A stretch of 64,000 bases of DNA, taken from DASYLJ01 sp964432595. GTDB taxonomy: Bacteria > Desulfobacterota > Binatia > DP-6. The position numbers and the translations under genes are program-made. The stretch lies in contig CAYSOF010000016.1 in assembly GCA_964432595.1 (NCBI GenBank), forward strand, positions 62,001-126,000, written 5' to 3'. Below, piece after piece: positions 51,526 to 60,087 of the stretch (its first letter is position 1; the number at the start of each line of letters is the position of its first letter). Under the pieces are notes generated by a model. The model made no database searches. It was not told the DNA's origin and saw only the letters and a list, made by a program, of their open reading frames with translations.

Positions 51526-52950
51526 ATGTCGGATCTGGCGTTTCGTCCCGCACACGAGATCGCCGCCGCCGTGCGCCGCCGCGAGCTCTCGCCGGTCGAG
51601 GTCATGGAGGCGACGCTGGCCCGCGTCGACGCGCTCAACCCGTCGCTGAACGCGTTCGTCGCGCTGCGCGCCGACCAGGCGATGCAGGAGGCGCGCGCGC
51701 TCGCCGACCGTATCGCGCGCGGTGACGATCCGGGACCGCTCGCGGGCGTCCCCTTCGGCGTGAAGGACGAGGAGTCGCTCGCGGGGCTCGCCACGACGTA
51801 CGGCTCGGTGCCGTTCCGCGACAACATGGCGACGCGCGACTCGACGCAGGTGGCGCGCCTGCGCCGCGCGGGCGCGATCCCGATCGGCAAGACGAACATG
51901 CCGGAGTTCGGGTCGACGGCGTTCACGAAGAACCACCTGTTCGGCGTGACGCGCAACCCGTGGAACCTCGCGCGCACGCCCGGCGGCTCGAGCGGCGGCT
52001 CGTCGGCGGCGGTGGCGTCCGGCATGGTGCCGATCGCGACCGGCGGCGACGGCGGCGGCTCCATCCGCATCCCCGCATCGTACACGGGGCTCGTCGGCAT
52101 CAAGGCGACGTTCGGTCGCATCTCGCGCGGGCCGCTGTCGGTGCGTGACTGGGTCGACACGATCTCGCGCGGCCCGCTCACCCGCTGCGTCACCGACACG
52201 GCGCTCTGCCTCGACGCCGTCGCCGGCTACGACCCGACCGATCCCGATTCGCTGGCGCACCATGGCGGCTCGTACGCCGGCGCGCTGGAGCGCGTCCCGT
52301 CCGGGCTGCGGCTCGCCTACCACCCGACGCTCGGGTACGCGCGCGTCGACGCCGGCGTGCGGGCGCTCGTCGAGCGCGCGGTCGACGTCCTCGGACGCGC
52401 GCTCGCGCGGCCCGTCGAGACCATCGACGATCGGCTGACCGACGTCGGCTTCGCCTGGGCGGCGCTCAACAGCTTCCAGACGTTCGGCCGGCTCGCGCCG
52501 CTCGTCGAGACGCATCGCGCCGACTGGGGGCGCGGGTTCCTGAAGGGCATCTCGTTCGGCCAGACGCTCGGTGCGGCCGACGTCGCCCGCTGCCAGGAGG
52601 AGCGACGGCGGCTGATCGACGAGGTGGCCGCCGTCTTCGCCCGCTGCGACGTCCTGCTGACCCCGACCGTGCCGACGACGGCGTTCGCCGCGGGCGGCCC
52701 GATGCCGGCGGAGATCGACGGCGCGAAGCTGCCGTCGCCGATCCACGCCGTCGCCTTCTCGTATCCGTTCAACATGACGGGGCACCCGGCGATCACGGTG
52801 CGCTGCGGGATCGCGCCCGACGGACTGCCCGTCGGCCTGCAGCTGGTCGTCGAGCGCGGCCGCGAGGACCTGCTCCTGCAGGTGGCGCGCGCCTACGAGC
52901 GCGAGAACCCGGCGACCGAGTGGCCGCGGGAGCCGAGGCCCGGGACGTGA
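51526..52950 (+). CDS. Amidase-signature-family hydrolase
   Basis: A 474-residue amidase with an intact Ser-cisSer-Lys triad: Lys80 in GVPFGVKDEES, cis-Ser155 in TPGGSSGGSS and nucleophile Ser179 in GGDGGGSIRIPAS (the usual 24-residue spacing). Amidase-signature enzymes cleave carboxamides, carbamates or nitrile-derived amides; the substrate is open. The Met at 51526 fits the family's AADHEIAxA-type opening. The stop overlaps the following acyl-CoA synthetase start (GTGA, 52947-52950), suggesting that the acid released is activated to a CoA thioester. Confidence 0.9.
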   Translation: MSDLAFRPAHEIAAAVRRRELSPVEVMEATLARVDALNPSLNAFVALRADQAMQEARALADRIARGDDPGPLAGVPFGVKDEESLAGLATTYGSVPFRDNMATRDSTQVARLRRAGAIPIGKTNMPEFGSTAFTKNHLFGVTRNPWNLARTPGGSSGGSSAAVASGMVPIATGGDGGGSIRIPASYTGLVGIKATFGRISRGPLSVRDWVDTISRGPLTRCVTDTALCLDAVAGYDPTDPDSLAHHGGSYAGALERVPSGLRLAYHPTLGYARVDAGVRALVERAVDVLGRALARPVETIDDRLTDVGFAWAALNSFQTFGRLAPLVETHRADWGRGFLKGISFGQTLGAADVARCQEERRRLIDEVAAVFARCDVLLTPTVPTTAFAAGGPMPAEIDGAKLPSPIHAVAFSYPFNMTGHPAITVRCGIAPDGLPVGLQLVVERGREDLLLQVARAYERENPATEWPREPRPGT

Positions 52951-54485
52951 GCGCGCCGCCGGTGACGCTGCCGGCGCTGCTCGACGACGTCGCCGCGCGC
53001 ATGCCCGCGCGCACGGCGATCATCTCCGCCCGCGGGCGGCTCGACTTCGCGACGTTGCATGCGCGGGCCGCCTCCGTGGCGGCCGGGCTCGCGGTGCGCG
53101 GCGTCGGCCGCGGTACGCGCGTCGGCCTGCTGCTGCCCAACTGGCCGGAGTGGCTCGTCGTTGCCTTCGCGGTGTGGCGATGCGGCGGCGTCCTCGTGCC
53201 GCTGAACACGCTCTACCGCGCGCGGGAGCTCGGCCACGCGCTGGCGCTCGCCGAGGTGGAGGTGCTCGTCGCGGTGCGCCGCTTCCTGCGCAACGACTTC
53301 GCGGCGTCGCTGGCGACGCTGCCGCCGCCGCGCGACGTCGTGCTGCTCGACCCGCCCGCCGACGGGGCGGGCGTCGCGCTCGGGCCGCTCCTCGCCGCCG
53401 GGGTCGGGACCATCGGAGGCCCGCAGCCCGACGATCCGGCGACGATCCTCTTCACGTCGGGCTCGACGGCGGAGCCGAAAGGCGTCGTCCACACGCAGCG
53501 CGCGCTCAGTCTCGCCGCGGACGGCGACGCGACGGTGCTCGGCATCGCGCCCGACGATCGCACCTGGGGCTATCTGCCGTTCTTCTTCGCCGGGGGCCTG
53601 GTCGCGGTCGCGCTGGCGACGTTGTCGCGCGGCGCGGCGGTCGTCCTGCAGGACGTGTTCGAGCCGGGCGAGACGTTGCGCCTGCTCGCCGACGAGCGTG
53701 TGACGGTCTTCTTCGCGTGGCCGCATCAGGCCGAGGCGCTCCTCGCGCATCCGTCGTTCGCGACGACGACGTTGCATCTCGAGAAGGGCGTGGGCGCCAA
53801 CACGAAATGGGCGCCGCGGCTCTATCGCCCCGACCATCACGCCGTGGGATCGTACGGCATGACCGAGACGCCGCCGCTGTGCACGGCGTGGCCGTGGGAC
53901 GCGCCGCGCGAGCGGCGCATCGCGGGGCACGGGCCGCCCGTCGGCCGGCGGGAGATACGCATCGTCGAGCCGTCGACGGGCGATCCGCTGCCCGTCTGCC
54001 GCGACGGCGAGATCTGCGTGCGGGGTCCCGAGCTCCTGTCGCACTACCTCGGCGAATCGCCGGCGGCCTGCCGCGACGCGGACGGATTCTTCCACACCGG
54101 CGACCTCGGCCATCTCGACGAGCTCGGCGCGCTGCACTTCGTCGGCCGCGCCAAGGACGTCATCAAGACGGCGGGCGCGAACGTCGCGGCGGCCGAGGTC
54201 GAAGCCGTCCTGCTCGAGCACCCGGCGGTCGCCGCGGCGCATGCCGTCGGCGTGCCCGACGCGCTCCGGGGCGAGAACGTCGGCGTCTTCGTCGTGCCGA
54301 AGGCGCTCGTCGACGCCGGCAGTCTCGTCGCGCACTGCCGCGCGCGGCTGGCGAGCTACAAGGTCCCGCGCCACGTCTGGCTGCGACGCGAGGACGCGCT
54401 GCCGCAGAAGGGCAGCGGTAAGGTCGACAAGGCGGCGTTGCGGCGCGAGGCCGAGCGGCTCACAGCCGCAGGCGACCCGCCGTGA
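52947..54485 (+). CDS. AMP-forming acyl-CoA synthetase
   Basis: A 512-residue adenylate-forming enzyme: FTSGSTAEPKGVVHT (ATP-binding P-loop), SYGMTETPPL, HTGDLGHLDELGALHFVGRAKDVIKTAG (hinge) and GSGKVDKAAL with the C-terminal catalytic Lys. It activates a carboxylic acid to acyl-AMP and then acyl-CoA. GTG at 52947 is chosen since it overlaps the amidase stop in the manner common here; 52920 is an alternative start. The last 26 bases overlap the end of the convergent synthetase gene. Confidence 0.9.
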   Translation: MSAPPVTLPALLDDVAARMPARTAIISARGRLDFATLHARAASVAAGLAVRGVGRGTRVGLLLPNWPEWLVVAFAVWRCGGVLVPLNTLYRARELGHALALAEVEVLVAVRRFLRNDFAASLATLPPPRDVVLLDPPADGAGVALGPLLAAGVGTIGGPQPDDPATILFTSGSTAEPKGVVHTQRALSLAADGDATVLGIAPDDRTWGYLPFFFAGGLVAVALATLSRGAAVVLQDVFEPGETLRLLADERVTVFFAWPHQAEALLAHPSFATTTLHLEKGVGANTKWAPRLYRPDHHAVGSYGMTETPPLCTAWPWDAPRERRIAGHGPPVGRREIRIVEPSTGDPLPVCRDGEICVRGPELLSHYLGESPAACRDADGFFHTGDLGHLDELGALHFVGRAKDVIKTAGANVAAAEVEAVLLEHPAVAAAHAVGVPDALRGENVGVFVVPKALVDAGSLVAHCRARLASYKVPRHVWLRREDALPQKGSGKVDKAALRREAERLTAAGDPP

Positions 54486-56190
54486 TCGCCGCGCGGCGCG
54501 CGTCGTCGAGCGCGACGTAGGCGCGCGTGTCGTCGTCGCGGACGAACAGCGGGTCGGTCACGCGGGCGGCGTCGAAGCCCTCGGCGGCGAGGTTCTGCTT
54601 GCGCTGCTTGAGCGTGCCGGTCACCTCCATCGACGCGACGAGGCGCACGAAGGCCGGCATCGCGTAGCGCGGCAGGTGGGCGTCGGCCTGCCGCCACATC
54701 GCGGCGCCGTCGAACGCCGCGCCGTCCTCGAGCACGACGGCGGCCATCCCGGCGCGGCCGTCGCTGCCCGGGATCTCGACGCCGTAGACGCTCGATTCGC
54801 TCACGCCGGGCGTGCCGTTCAGGACGTCGGCGACCTCCTGCGTGGCGACGTTCTCGCCCTTCCAGCGGAACGTGTCGCCGATGCGGTCGACGAACCAGTA
54901 CCAACCGTCGGCGTCGCGGCGCAGCAGATCGCCGGTACGGAACCAGGCGTCGCCCGGGGCGAAGACGTCGCGCACGAGCTTCCGCTCCGTGGCCTCACGG
55001 TCGGTGTAGCCGTCGTACTCCATCGAGCCGGCCATCCCGACCTTGCCGAGCAGCTCGCCCGGCTCGTCGACCGCGCAGGCGATCCCACGCCCGCCGCCGT
55101 CGCGCACGAGCCGGCCGGCGGCGAGGTCGTACCGGGCGAGCGCGACCTGGCTCTCCATCATCGCGTGTGGTCGGCCGACCGATCCAACCGGGCCGTCGAA
55201 GTTCTGGAGCGCGACGTTGCCCTCGGTCGCGCCGTACATCTCCACGATGCGCGGCACGCCGAAGCGCTCCTGGAACGCGATCCACACGTCGCGCCGCAGT
55301 CCGGCGCCGGCAGCGACGCGCAGGCGATGGTCGCGGTCGTGCGGCGTCGGCGGCTGCCGCAGCAGATACCGGCACAGCTCGCCCACGTAGACGAACGCGA
55401 CGGCCTCGTGGCGGCGCACGTCGTCGAGGAACGCGCCGGCGCTGAACTGCCGGCGCGAGGCGAACGCCCCGCCGGCGCGGAACGCAGGCGAGAAGCCGAC
55501 GAAGAGGCTCTCGCCGTGGTAGAGCGGCAGCGGCGCGTAGACGGTGTCGCCGGCCTCGATGCCGAGCCATTGCGACAAGCTGATGCCGCCCATCGTGAAC
55601 TTGAGGTGCCGCACGACGGCGGGCTTCGGATAGCCGGTCGTCCCGGACGTGTAGATGTAGAGGAACACGTCGCCGCCGCGGATATCGGGGATGTCGGGCT
55701 CGGGCGCCGTCGCGGGGAGGGCGTCGCCGAGCGGCCGCACGCCGGCGGGCAGGGTCGTACCGGGCGGTACGTCGGCGAGGAACCGGACGTCGTGCGTGCC
55801 GGCGACGTCGGCCAGCGCGGCGACGGCGTGGACGTCGCAGACCCCGATCGCGGCGGCCGATGCGCGCAGGACGTGCGTCAGACCGGCGCCCGTCACGTGC
55901 GTGTTGACGAGCGCGCCGATCGCACCGAGCTTCGCGACGGCTCCGAGCGTGATCAGGAAGCGGGGGCTGTTGACGCACAGGACCGCGACGGGTTGCCCCG
56001 CCCGGGCGCCGGCCGCTTTCAGCGCGGCCGCAAGGCGGTTCACCTCGACGTCGTACTCGCCGTACGTGACGACCTCGGTCTCGAACTTGAGGGCGACGCG
56101 GTCGGGAATCTGCTCGGCCTGCTGGCGTACGAACGGACCGAAGGTATCGGTCGATCGCTTGAGCTCGGCCATGATCTCGCCCAGGTCCAT
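54460..56190 (-). CDS. FATP-type long/very-long-chain acyl-CoA synthetase
   Basis: A 576-residue synthetase of the fatty-acid-transport-protein/FadD6 branch: YTSGTTGYPKPAVVRH, MYGATEGNVAL, DRIGDTFRWKGENVAT (the FATP hinge) and TGTLKQRKQNL with the C-terminal Lys region. It activates long or very long chain fatty or steroid-like acids and may couple activation to uptake. It converges on the other synthetase. The neighbouring fused CoA transferase is divergent, 75 bases from its start. Confidence 0.92.
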   Translation of the reverse strand: MDLGEIMAELKRSTDTFGPFVRQQAEQIPDRVALKFETEVVTYGEYDVEVNRLAAALKAAGARAGQPVAVLCVNSPRFLITLGAVAKLGAIGALVNTHVTGAGLTHVLRASAAAIGVCDVHAVAALADVAGTHDVRFLADVPPGTTLPAGVRPLGDALPATAPEPDIPDIRGGDVFLYIYTSGTTGYPKPAVVRHLKFTMGGISLSQWLGIEAGDTVYAPLPLYHGESLFVGFSPAFRAGGAFASRRQFSAGAFLDDVRRHEAVAFVYVGELCRYLLRQPPTPHDRDHRLRVAAGAGLRRDVWIAFQERFGVPRIVEMYGATEGNVALQNFDGPVGSVGRPHAMMESQVALARYDLAAGRLVRDGGGRGIACAVDEPGELLGKVGMAGSMEYDGYTDREATERKLVRDVFAPGDAWFRTGDLLRRDADGWYWFVDRIGDTFRWKGENVATQEVADVLNGTPGVSESSVYGVEIPGSDGRAGMAAVVLEDGAAFDGAAMWRQADAHLPRYAMPAFVRLVASMEVTGTLKQRKQNLAAEGFDAARVTDPLFVRDDDTRAYVALDDARRAAITAGRLRL

Positions 56191-56265
56191 GCGGCGGGGC
56201 TAGCAGGCGCGTCGCGCGGGGCGCAAGGATCGCCGTGGCGACCGGCCGCGTGTTATGCGCCGCGC

Positions 56266-57669
56266 GTGGACAAGGTGGCGGCGAGCGCGGCGGCGGCCGT
56301 CGCGGATCTGCGCGACGGCGCCACGATCCTCTTCGGCGGCTTCGGCGTCATGCAGGGGTGGCCGAACAGCCTGCTGGTGGCGCTGCGCGAGCGCGGCGTC
56401 CGCGACCTGACGCTCGTCTTCAATACGCCCGGTGTGGGGCCGTGGTCGGCGCAGGGTCTCGCCGAGGACGGGTTCGTCCGACGGATCGTCGCCAGCTTCG
56501 TGGCCTATCCGACGCGGGTGACGCCCATCGAGACGCTCGTCCGTGCCGGCCGGATCGAGGTCGAGCTGGTCCCGCAGGGGACCCTGGCGGAGCGCATCCG
56601 GGCCGGTGGCGCGGGCCTCGCCGCGTTCTGGACGCCCACCGGCGTCGGGACCATCGTCGCGGACGGCAAGGAGCGGCGGACCTTCGACGGCCGGGAATAC
56701 GTCCTCGAGCACGCGATCCGGGCCGACGCCGCCTTCCTGCGCGCGGCCCGCGCCGACCGTCACGGCAACCTGGTGTTCCGGCGGGCGGCGAGGAACTTCC
56801 ACCCGGTGTGCGCCATGGCCGCACGCTGCACCATCGCCGAAGTCGACGAGGTCGTCGAGCCCGGCGCGCTCGACGCCGAGGCCGTCGTCACCCCGGGCAT
56901 CTGGGTGGATCGGGTGGTCCGGACGGCGCATCCGCTCGACGTCGACGCGGTCCGCGAGCTCACCCGGCGTCACGGGCGCGTCGTCGAGCAGGCGCCGCGT
57001 CCGGAGCTGGGCGGGCTCCCCCCCGATCTGATGGCCCGCCGCGCGGCCCTCTGCCTTCGTCCCGGCGAGTACGTGAACCTGGGGCTCGGCCTGCCGACGC
57101 TCGTCTCGAGCCATCTCGCGCCGGAAGACGGCGTCGTCCTGCACGCCGAGAACGGCATGCTGGGCTACGGGCCGCTTGTGGAGGAGGGGCCGGTCGACGT
57201 CGATCTGTACAACGCCAGCGGGCAGCTCGTCCGCCTGCTGCCGGGGGCGTCGTTCTTCGACAGCGCCACGGCGCATGCGATGGCACGAGGCGGCCGCATC
57301 ACGACCGTCGTCCTGGGCGCGTTCGAGGTGTCCGAGCGGGGCGATCTGGCGAACTGGAACGTGCCGTCCACGGGGAAGGGCGGCATCGGCGGCGCAATGG
57401 ACCTCGTCTCCGGCGGAGCCCGCGTGATCGTCCTGACGTTCCACACGACGCGTGCGGGGGCGTCGAAGCTGGTGCCGACCTGTCAGTATCCGCTCACGGC
57501 GCCCGGCTGCGTTCGCGAGATCGTCACCGATCTCGGCTACTTCACGCTCGAGCCGGAGGGCTTCATTCTTCGCGAGATCGCTCCGGGCGTAACCTTGGAC
57601 ACGGTACGTGCCCACACGGCCGGGACGCTACTAGTGCCTCTTGACCTGCGTGCTATGACCTTCGGGTAG
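56266..57669 (+). CDS. Fused 3-oxoacid CoA-transferase (alpha-beta, SCOT-like)
   Basis: A 467-residue protein with the A and B subunits of a family I CoA transferase in one chain. The alpha part (about 1-230) opens with LRDGATILFGGFGVMQGWPN; the beta part (about 245-467) opens with MARRAALCLRPGEYVNLGLG and has the catalytic Glu295 in HAENGMLGYGP and the KGGIGGAMDLVSGA loop. It moves CoA between acyl-CoA and 3-oxo acids such as acetoacetate. Bacteria usually encode two separate subunits; the fused form is like eukaryotic SCOT. The start is GTG (MDKVAASAAAAV). A hairpin at 57685 follows. Confidence 0.92.
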   Translation: MDKVAASAAAAVADLRDGATILFGGFGVMQGWPNSLLVALRERGVRDLTLVFNTPGVGPWSAQGLAEDGFVRRIVASFVAYPTRVTPIETLVRAGRIEVELVPQGTLAERIRAGGAGLAAFWTPTGVGTIVADGKERRTFDGREYVLEHAIRADAAFLRAARADRHGNLVFRRAARNFHPVCAMAARCTIAEVDEVVEPGALDAEAVVTPGIWVDRVVRTAHPLDVDAVRELTRRHGRVVEQAPRPELGGLPPDLMARRAALCLRPGEYVNLGLGLPTLVSSHLAPEDGVVLHAENGMLGYGPLVEEGPVDVDLYNASGQLVRLLPGASFFDSATAHAMARGGRITTVVLGAFEVSERGDLANWNVPSTGKGGIGGAMDLVSGGARVIVLTFHTTRAGASKLVPTCQYPLTAPGCVREIVTDLGYFTLEPEGFILREIAPGVTLDTVRAHTAGTLLVPLDLRAMTFG

Positions 57670-57684
57670 TCGATCGAGGTCCGG

Positions 57685-57701
57685 CTCCCGTCGTTCGGGA
57701 G
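57685..57701 (+). terminator. Hairpin after the fused CoA-transferase
   Basis: Arms CTCCCG (57685-57690) and CGGGAG (57696-57701) with a five-base loop, 15 bases after the stop. No T-tract; short stem. A second small dyad GTGTT/AACAC (57721-57737) lies further on. Confidence 0.4.
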
Positions 57702-57764
57702 GCAAAGGTCACGTCTTGCCGTGTTGCGGACTAACACGCATGCCTGGCATCTAGCGGAGCTACC

Positions 57765-58169
57765 ATGGGCACACCGGTGGTCAGAAGCACTCGGGTCTCA
57801 CGGCGCGGTCCCACGCTCGGTACCCTGCGCTCGATCGGGGTCGGAGCGTTGGCGCACGCCAGCCGGCCGTTCGAGTCGCTCGCACGCGACGCGGGCCGCG
57901 TCGCCGAGGAGGGCGCCGAAGGGGAACGTCGGCTACTGCTGGCCGTCCTCGAAGACGGCATCCGCACCCTGCTGAAGCACGCGGGAGCTACCCGGGGACG
58001 GGGGCGGAACCTGCATCGGGAGGCGATGGCCTGGTTCTCGAGCGACGCTCACGCGGACGTGTTCGCCTTCGCGAGCATCTGTGAAGCGTTGGAGATCGAC
58101 CCGGGGCGTCTACGAGGCCGGGTGTACGCGTGGATGCACCGCGACGCCCCCTCGGGTCGGTTGCACTGA
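57765..58169 (+). CDS. Conserved protein of 134 residues, possible regulator
   Basis: A 134-residue protein with no transmembrane helix. The C-terminal half RRLLLAVLEDGIRTLLKH...HREAMAWFSSDAHADVFAFASICEALEIDPGRLRGRVYAW resembles short deltaproteobacterial proteins with an ExxxWxxSxDxxxxFxFxxICExLGxDP pattern, predicted to be helical and likely DNA- or protein-binding. Function not established. The N-terminus is basic and low in conserved features, so the start is not certain. It converges on the ribbon-helix-helix gene with a seven-base gap and belongs to a small regulatory cluster. Confidence 0.65.
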   Translation: MGTPVVRSTRVSRRGPTLGTLRSIGVGALAHASRPFESLARDAGRVAEEGAEGERRLLLAVLEDGIRTLLKHAGATRGRGRNLHREAMAWFSSDAHADVFAFASICEALEIDPGRLRGRVYAWMHRDAPSGRLH

Positions 58170-58176
58170 AACGCGC

Positions 58177-58359
58177 TTAACGGACTGCGGACTTACGGCT
58201 AGTACGCGCGGTGCTCTTGCGGAGCTTGTCCTCAAGCGCCGACGCCACGAACTCCATCACCGAGATTCCACTCTGCACACAGAAGAGCTTGATCTCTCTG
58301 TGCAGACCCTTCGGGATGCGGGTGGCGAGCTGAATGAGGACGTCGTCTTCCTTGGCCAT
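58177..58359 (-). CDS. Ribbon-helix-helix protein (small DNA-binding regulator)
   Basis: A 60-residue protein: a single strand LIQLATRIPKGLHREIKLFCV followed by QSGISVMEFVASALEDKLRK, matching the Arc/MetJ/CopG-type fold. Such proteins dimerise through the strand and bind DNA, often as antitoxins or repressors; no toxin gene is next to it. The start ATG at 58359 is fixed by a GGAGG site nine bases upstream (58369-58373). A dyad at 58416-58433 upstream is a candidate operator. Confidence 0.78.
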   Translation of the reverse strand: MAKEDDVLIQLATRIPKGLHREIKLFCVQSGISVMEFVASALEDKLRKSTARTSRKSAVR

Positions 58360-58368
58360 GATGGCTTT

Positions 58369-58373
58369 CCTCC
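58369..58373 (-). promoter_or_regulatory. Ribosome binding site of the ribbon-helix-helix gene
   Basis: GGAGG on the minus strand, nine bases before the ATG at 58359. It excludes the longer in-frame start 36 bases upstream. Confidence 0.7.
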
Positions 58374-58415
58374 ATTGGCGCCGACGGGGCACCACGGAGA
58401 CAAGTAACTTATTAA

Positions 58416-58433
58416 GGCATTTGTCGCAATGCC
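58416..58433. promoter_or_regulatory. Candidate operator dyad upstream of the ribbon-helix-helix gene
   Basis: GGCATT (58416-58421) and AATGCC (58428-58433) form a perfect 6-base dyad around six bases, about 57 bases before the start at 58359, in an AT-rich pocket containing TTAAT and ACTT tracts. It may be an autoregulatory site or promoter element; not demonstrated. Confidence 0.35.
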
Positions 58434-58468
58434 ACTTGCCGGTCCCGACGGGCAGATTTCCGGTTTTA

Positions 58469-58936
58469 CTATCTACCTGATTGGCGACCGTCGCCTGCCG
58501 GGGGGGCGGCTTTCAAATTCCGCTCCACCGTTTCGAGCTGGCGGGTCAGCTCAACGATGTGTAGCTGGGCTCGTACCCGGGCATACAGCTCGTGTTTGTT
58601 GATCGGCTTGGTCAGAAATTCGCTGACGCCATGGTGCATGCCCTCGTGGCGCGTATCGATGTCGTCACGCCCCGTGAGGAGGATGACCGGCAGGCGCTTG
58701 CCCGCGTCGGTGGCGCGGAGGGCGGCGCAGACCTGAAACCCGCTCATGCCCGGCATCATGACGTCGAGGAGGAGCAGGGTGACGGGCTCCTGCTCGACGA
58801 TCGCCAGGCATTCCTGGCCGCTCCCGGCGCGGCGGGTCTGGTAGCCCTCGCGCTCGAGCAGTGTAGCCGTCAGTGCACAGGTGTCGGGGTCGTCGTCGAC
58901 GACCAGGATGACCGGAGGGGGGGTACGGGACGTCAT
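58469..58936 (-). CDS. Stand-alone response-regulator receiver domain
   Basis: A 155-residue CheY-like receiver with all key residues: Asp14-Asp15 (VVDDDPD), phosphoacceptor Asp58 (LLLLDVMMPG), Thr/Ser in LLTGRDD and Lys110 (LTKPIN). The C-terminal tail of about 30 residues (ELYARVRAQLHIVELTRQLE) is a helix like those of receiver adaptors. Its start overlaps the stop of the sigma-54 activator gene (ATGA, 58933-58936), so the two are made together although they are not fused. A DNA-binding output domain is absent. Confidence 0.92.
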   Translation of the reverse strand: MTSRTPPPVILVVDDDPDTCALTATLLEREGYQTRRAGSGQECLAIVEQEPVTLLLLDVMMPGMSGFQVCAALRATDAGKRLPVILLTGRDDIDTRHEGMHHGVSEFLTKPINKHELYARVRAQLHIVELTRQLETVERNLKAAPPAGDGRQSGR

Positions 58937-59943
58937 TCGGCAGCCTCGTCTTGGTCGTCGAGCTCGTCGGGACCACGGCGGCGTCGCAGCTTCGCGACCA
59001 GCGTGGTGCGCTTCAGGCCGAGCAGGCGGGCCGCCGCCTGCTTGTTGCCCTTCGTGCGGCGCAGGGCCTCCTCGATCAGCCGGTTCTCGAACTCCTCGAC
59101 CGCCGTGTTCAGATCGAGGCCGGTCTCACCGAGCGTCGGCCGCGGGATCTTCTTCTCGGAGATCAACGAGCGGATGGCCGGCGGCAGGTGCTGGACGGCG
59201 ATCATACCGTCCTCGGACAGGATCACCAGCCGCTCGAGCAGGTTCTCGAGCTCGCGGACGTTGCCGGGCCAGTCGTACTCCCAGAGGTGGACCATGGCCT
59301 CCTCGGAGATGGTGACGGCGCGCCCGGTGCGCTTGCGGTTGTGCTTCTCGAGGAAGTGCCGCACGAGCAACGGGATGTCCGACCGTCGTTCGCGCAGGGG
59401 CGGCATCACGATCGGAATGACCTGCAGGCGGTAGAAGAGGTCCTCGCGGAACCGGCCCGCCTCGACCTCCTGCGCCAGGTCCTTGTTCGACGCCGCGAGC
59501 ACGCGAACGTCGACCTTGAACGCACGGTCGCCGCCGACGGGCCGCAGCTCGCGGTCCTGGAGCACGCGCAGGAGCTTCACCTGCAGCGTCGGGCTCATCT
59601 CCCCGACCTCGTCGAGGAAGATGGTGCCGCCGTTCGCGAGCTGGAACATGCCCGCGCGTTGGCCGATCGCGCCCGTGAAGGCGCCGCGCTCGTGGCCGAA
59701 CATCTCGGACTCGAGCAGCTCGGCGGGAATGGCGCCGCAGTTCACCGGAATGAACGGACGATCGACCCGCGGGCTCTGACCGTGGACGGCACGAGCGACG
59801 AGCTCCTTGCCGGTCCCGCTCTCACCCATGATGAGGATGGTCGCGTCCGTGGCGGCGACCTTGCGGATCAGCGCGCCGATCTTCTGGATGAGCGGATGCT
59901 CACCGATCAGCGCTGGAAATGCTTCTGGCGCGTTGGTCGTCAC
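58933..59943 (-). CDS. Sigma-54-dependent activator without receiver domain
   Basis: A 336-residue bacterial enhancer-binding protein. The AAA+ domain spans about 10-255: GESGTGKE (Walker A, 40-47), GAFTGA (87-92, the sigma-54 contact loop), GGTIFLDEVGE (Walker B) and WPGNVRELENLLERL (sensor II/arginine region). A Fis-type helix-turn-helix is at about 295-325 (GNKQAAARLLGLKRTTLVAKL). There is no N-terminal regulatory domain. The GTG at 59943 is chosen over an upstream ATG at 60006 because a GAGG site lies four bases ahead. The receiver gene overlaps its end, suggesting that the missing regulatory domain acts in trans. Confidence 0.92.
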   Translation of the reverse strand: MTTNAPEAFPALIGEHPLIQKIGALIRKVAATDATILIMGESGTGKELVARAVHGQSPRVDRPFIPVNCGAIPAELLESEMFGHERGAFTGAIGQRAGMFQLANGGTIFLDEVGEMSPTLQVKLLRVLQDRELRPVGGDRAFKVDVRVLAASNKDLAQEVEAGRFREDLFYRLQVIPIVMPPLRERRSDIPLLVRHFLEKHNRKRTGRAVTISEEAMVHLWEYDWPGNVRELENLLERLVILSEDGMIAVQHLPPAIRSLISEKKIPRPTLGETGLDLNTAVEEFENRLIEEALRRTKGNKQAAARLLGLKRTTLVAKLRRRRGPDELDDQDEAAE

Positions 59944-60087
59944 GGTACCTCGTCGAAATCTGCGTTGGACTTCACCCTTCAGCCCCCCGACGCATGTCAC
60001 AAGCACTTGGCGATGCCGCGGCTGGCCGTGCTATGCGCCCCCACATGCGGTGTGCCCTTCAGGACCTATATCGGTCGGACCCTCGCA

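Noticed and set aside
58360..58468. Sigma-54 promoter upstream of the ribbon-helix-helix gene
   Set aside because: The nearest GG and GC pairs are 11 or 13 bases apart instead of 10, so the spacing does not fit.
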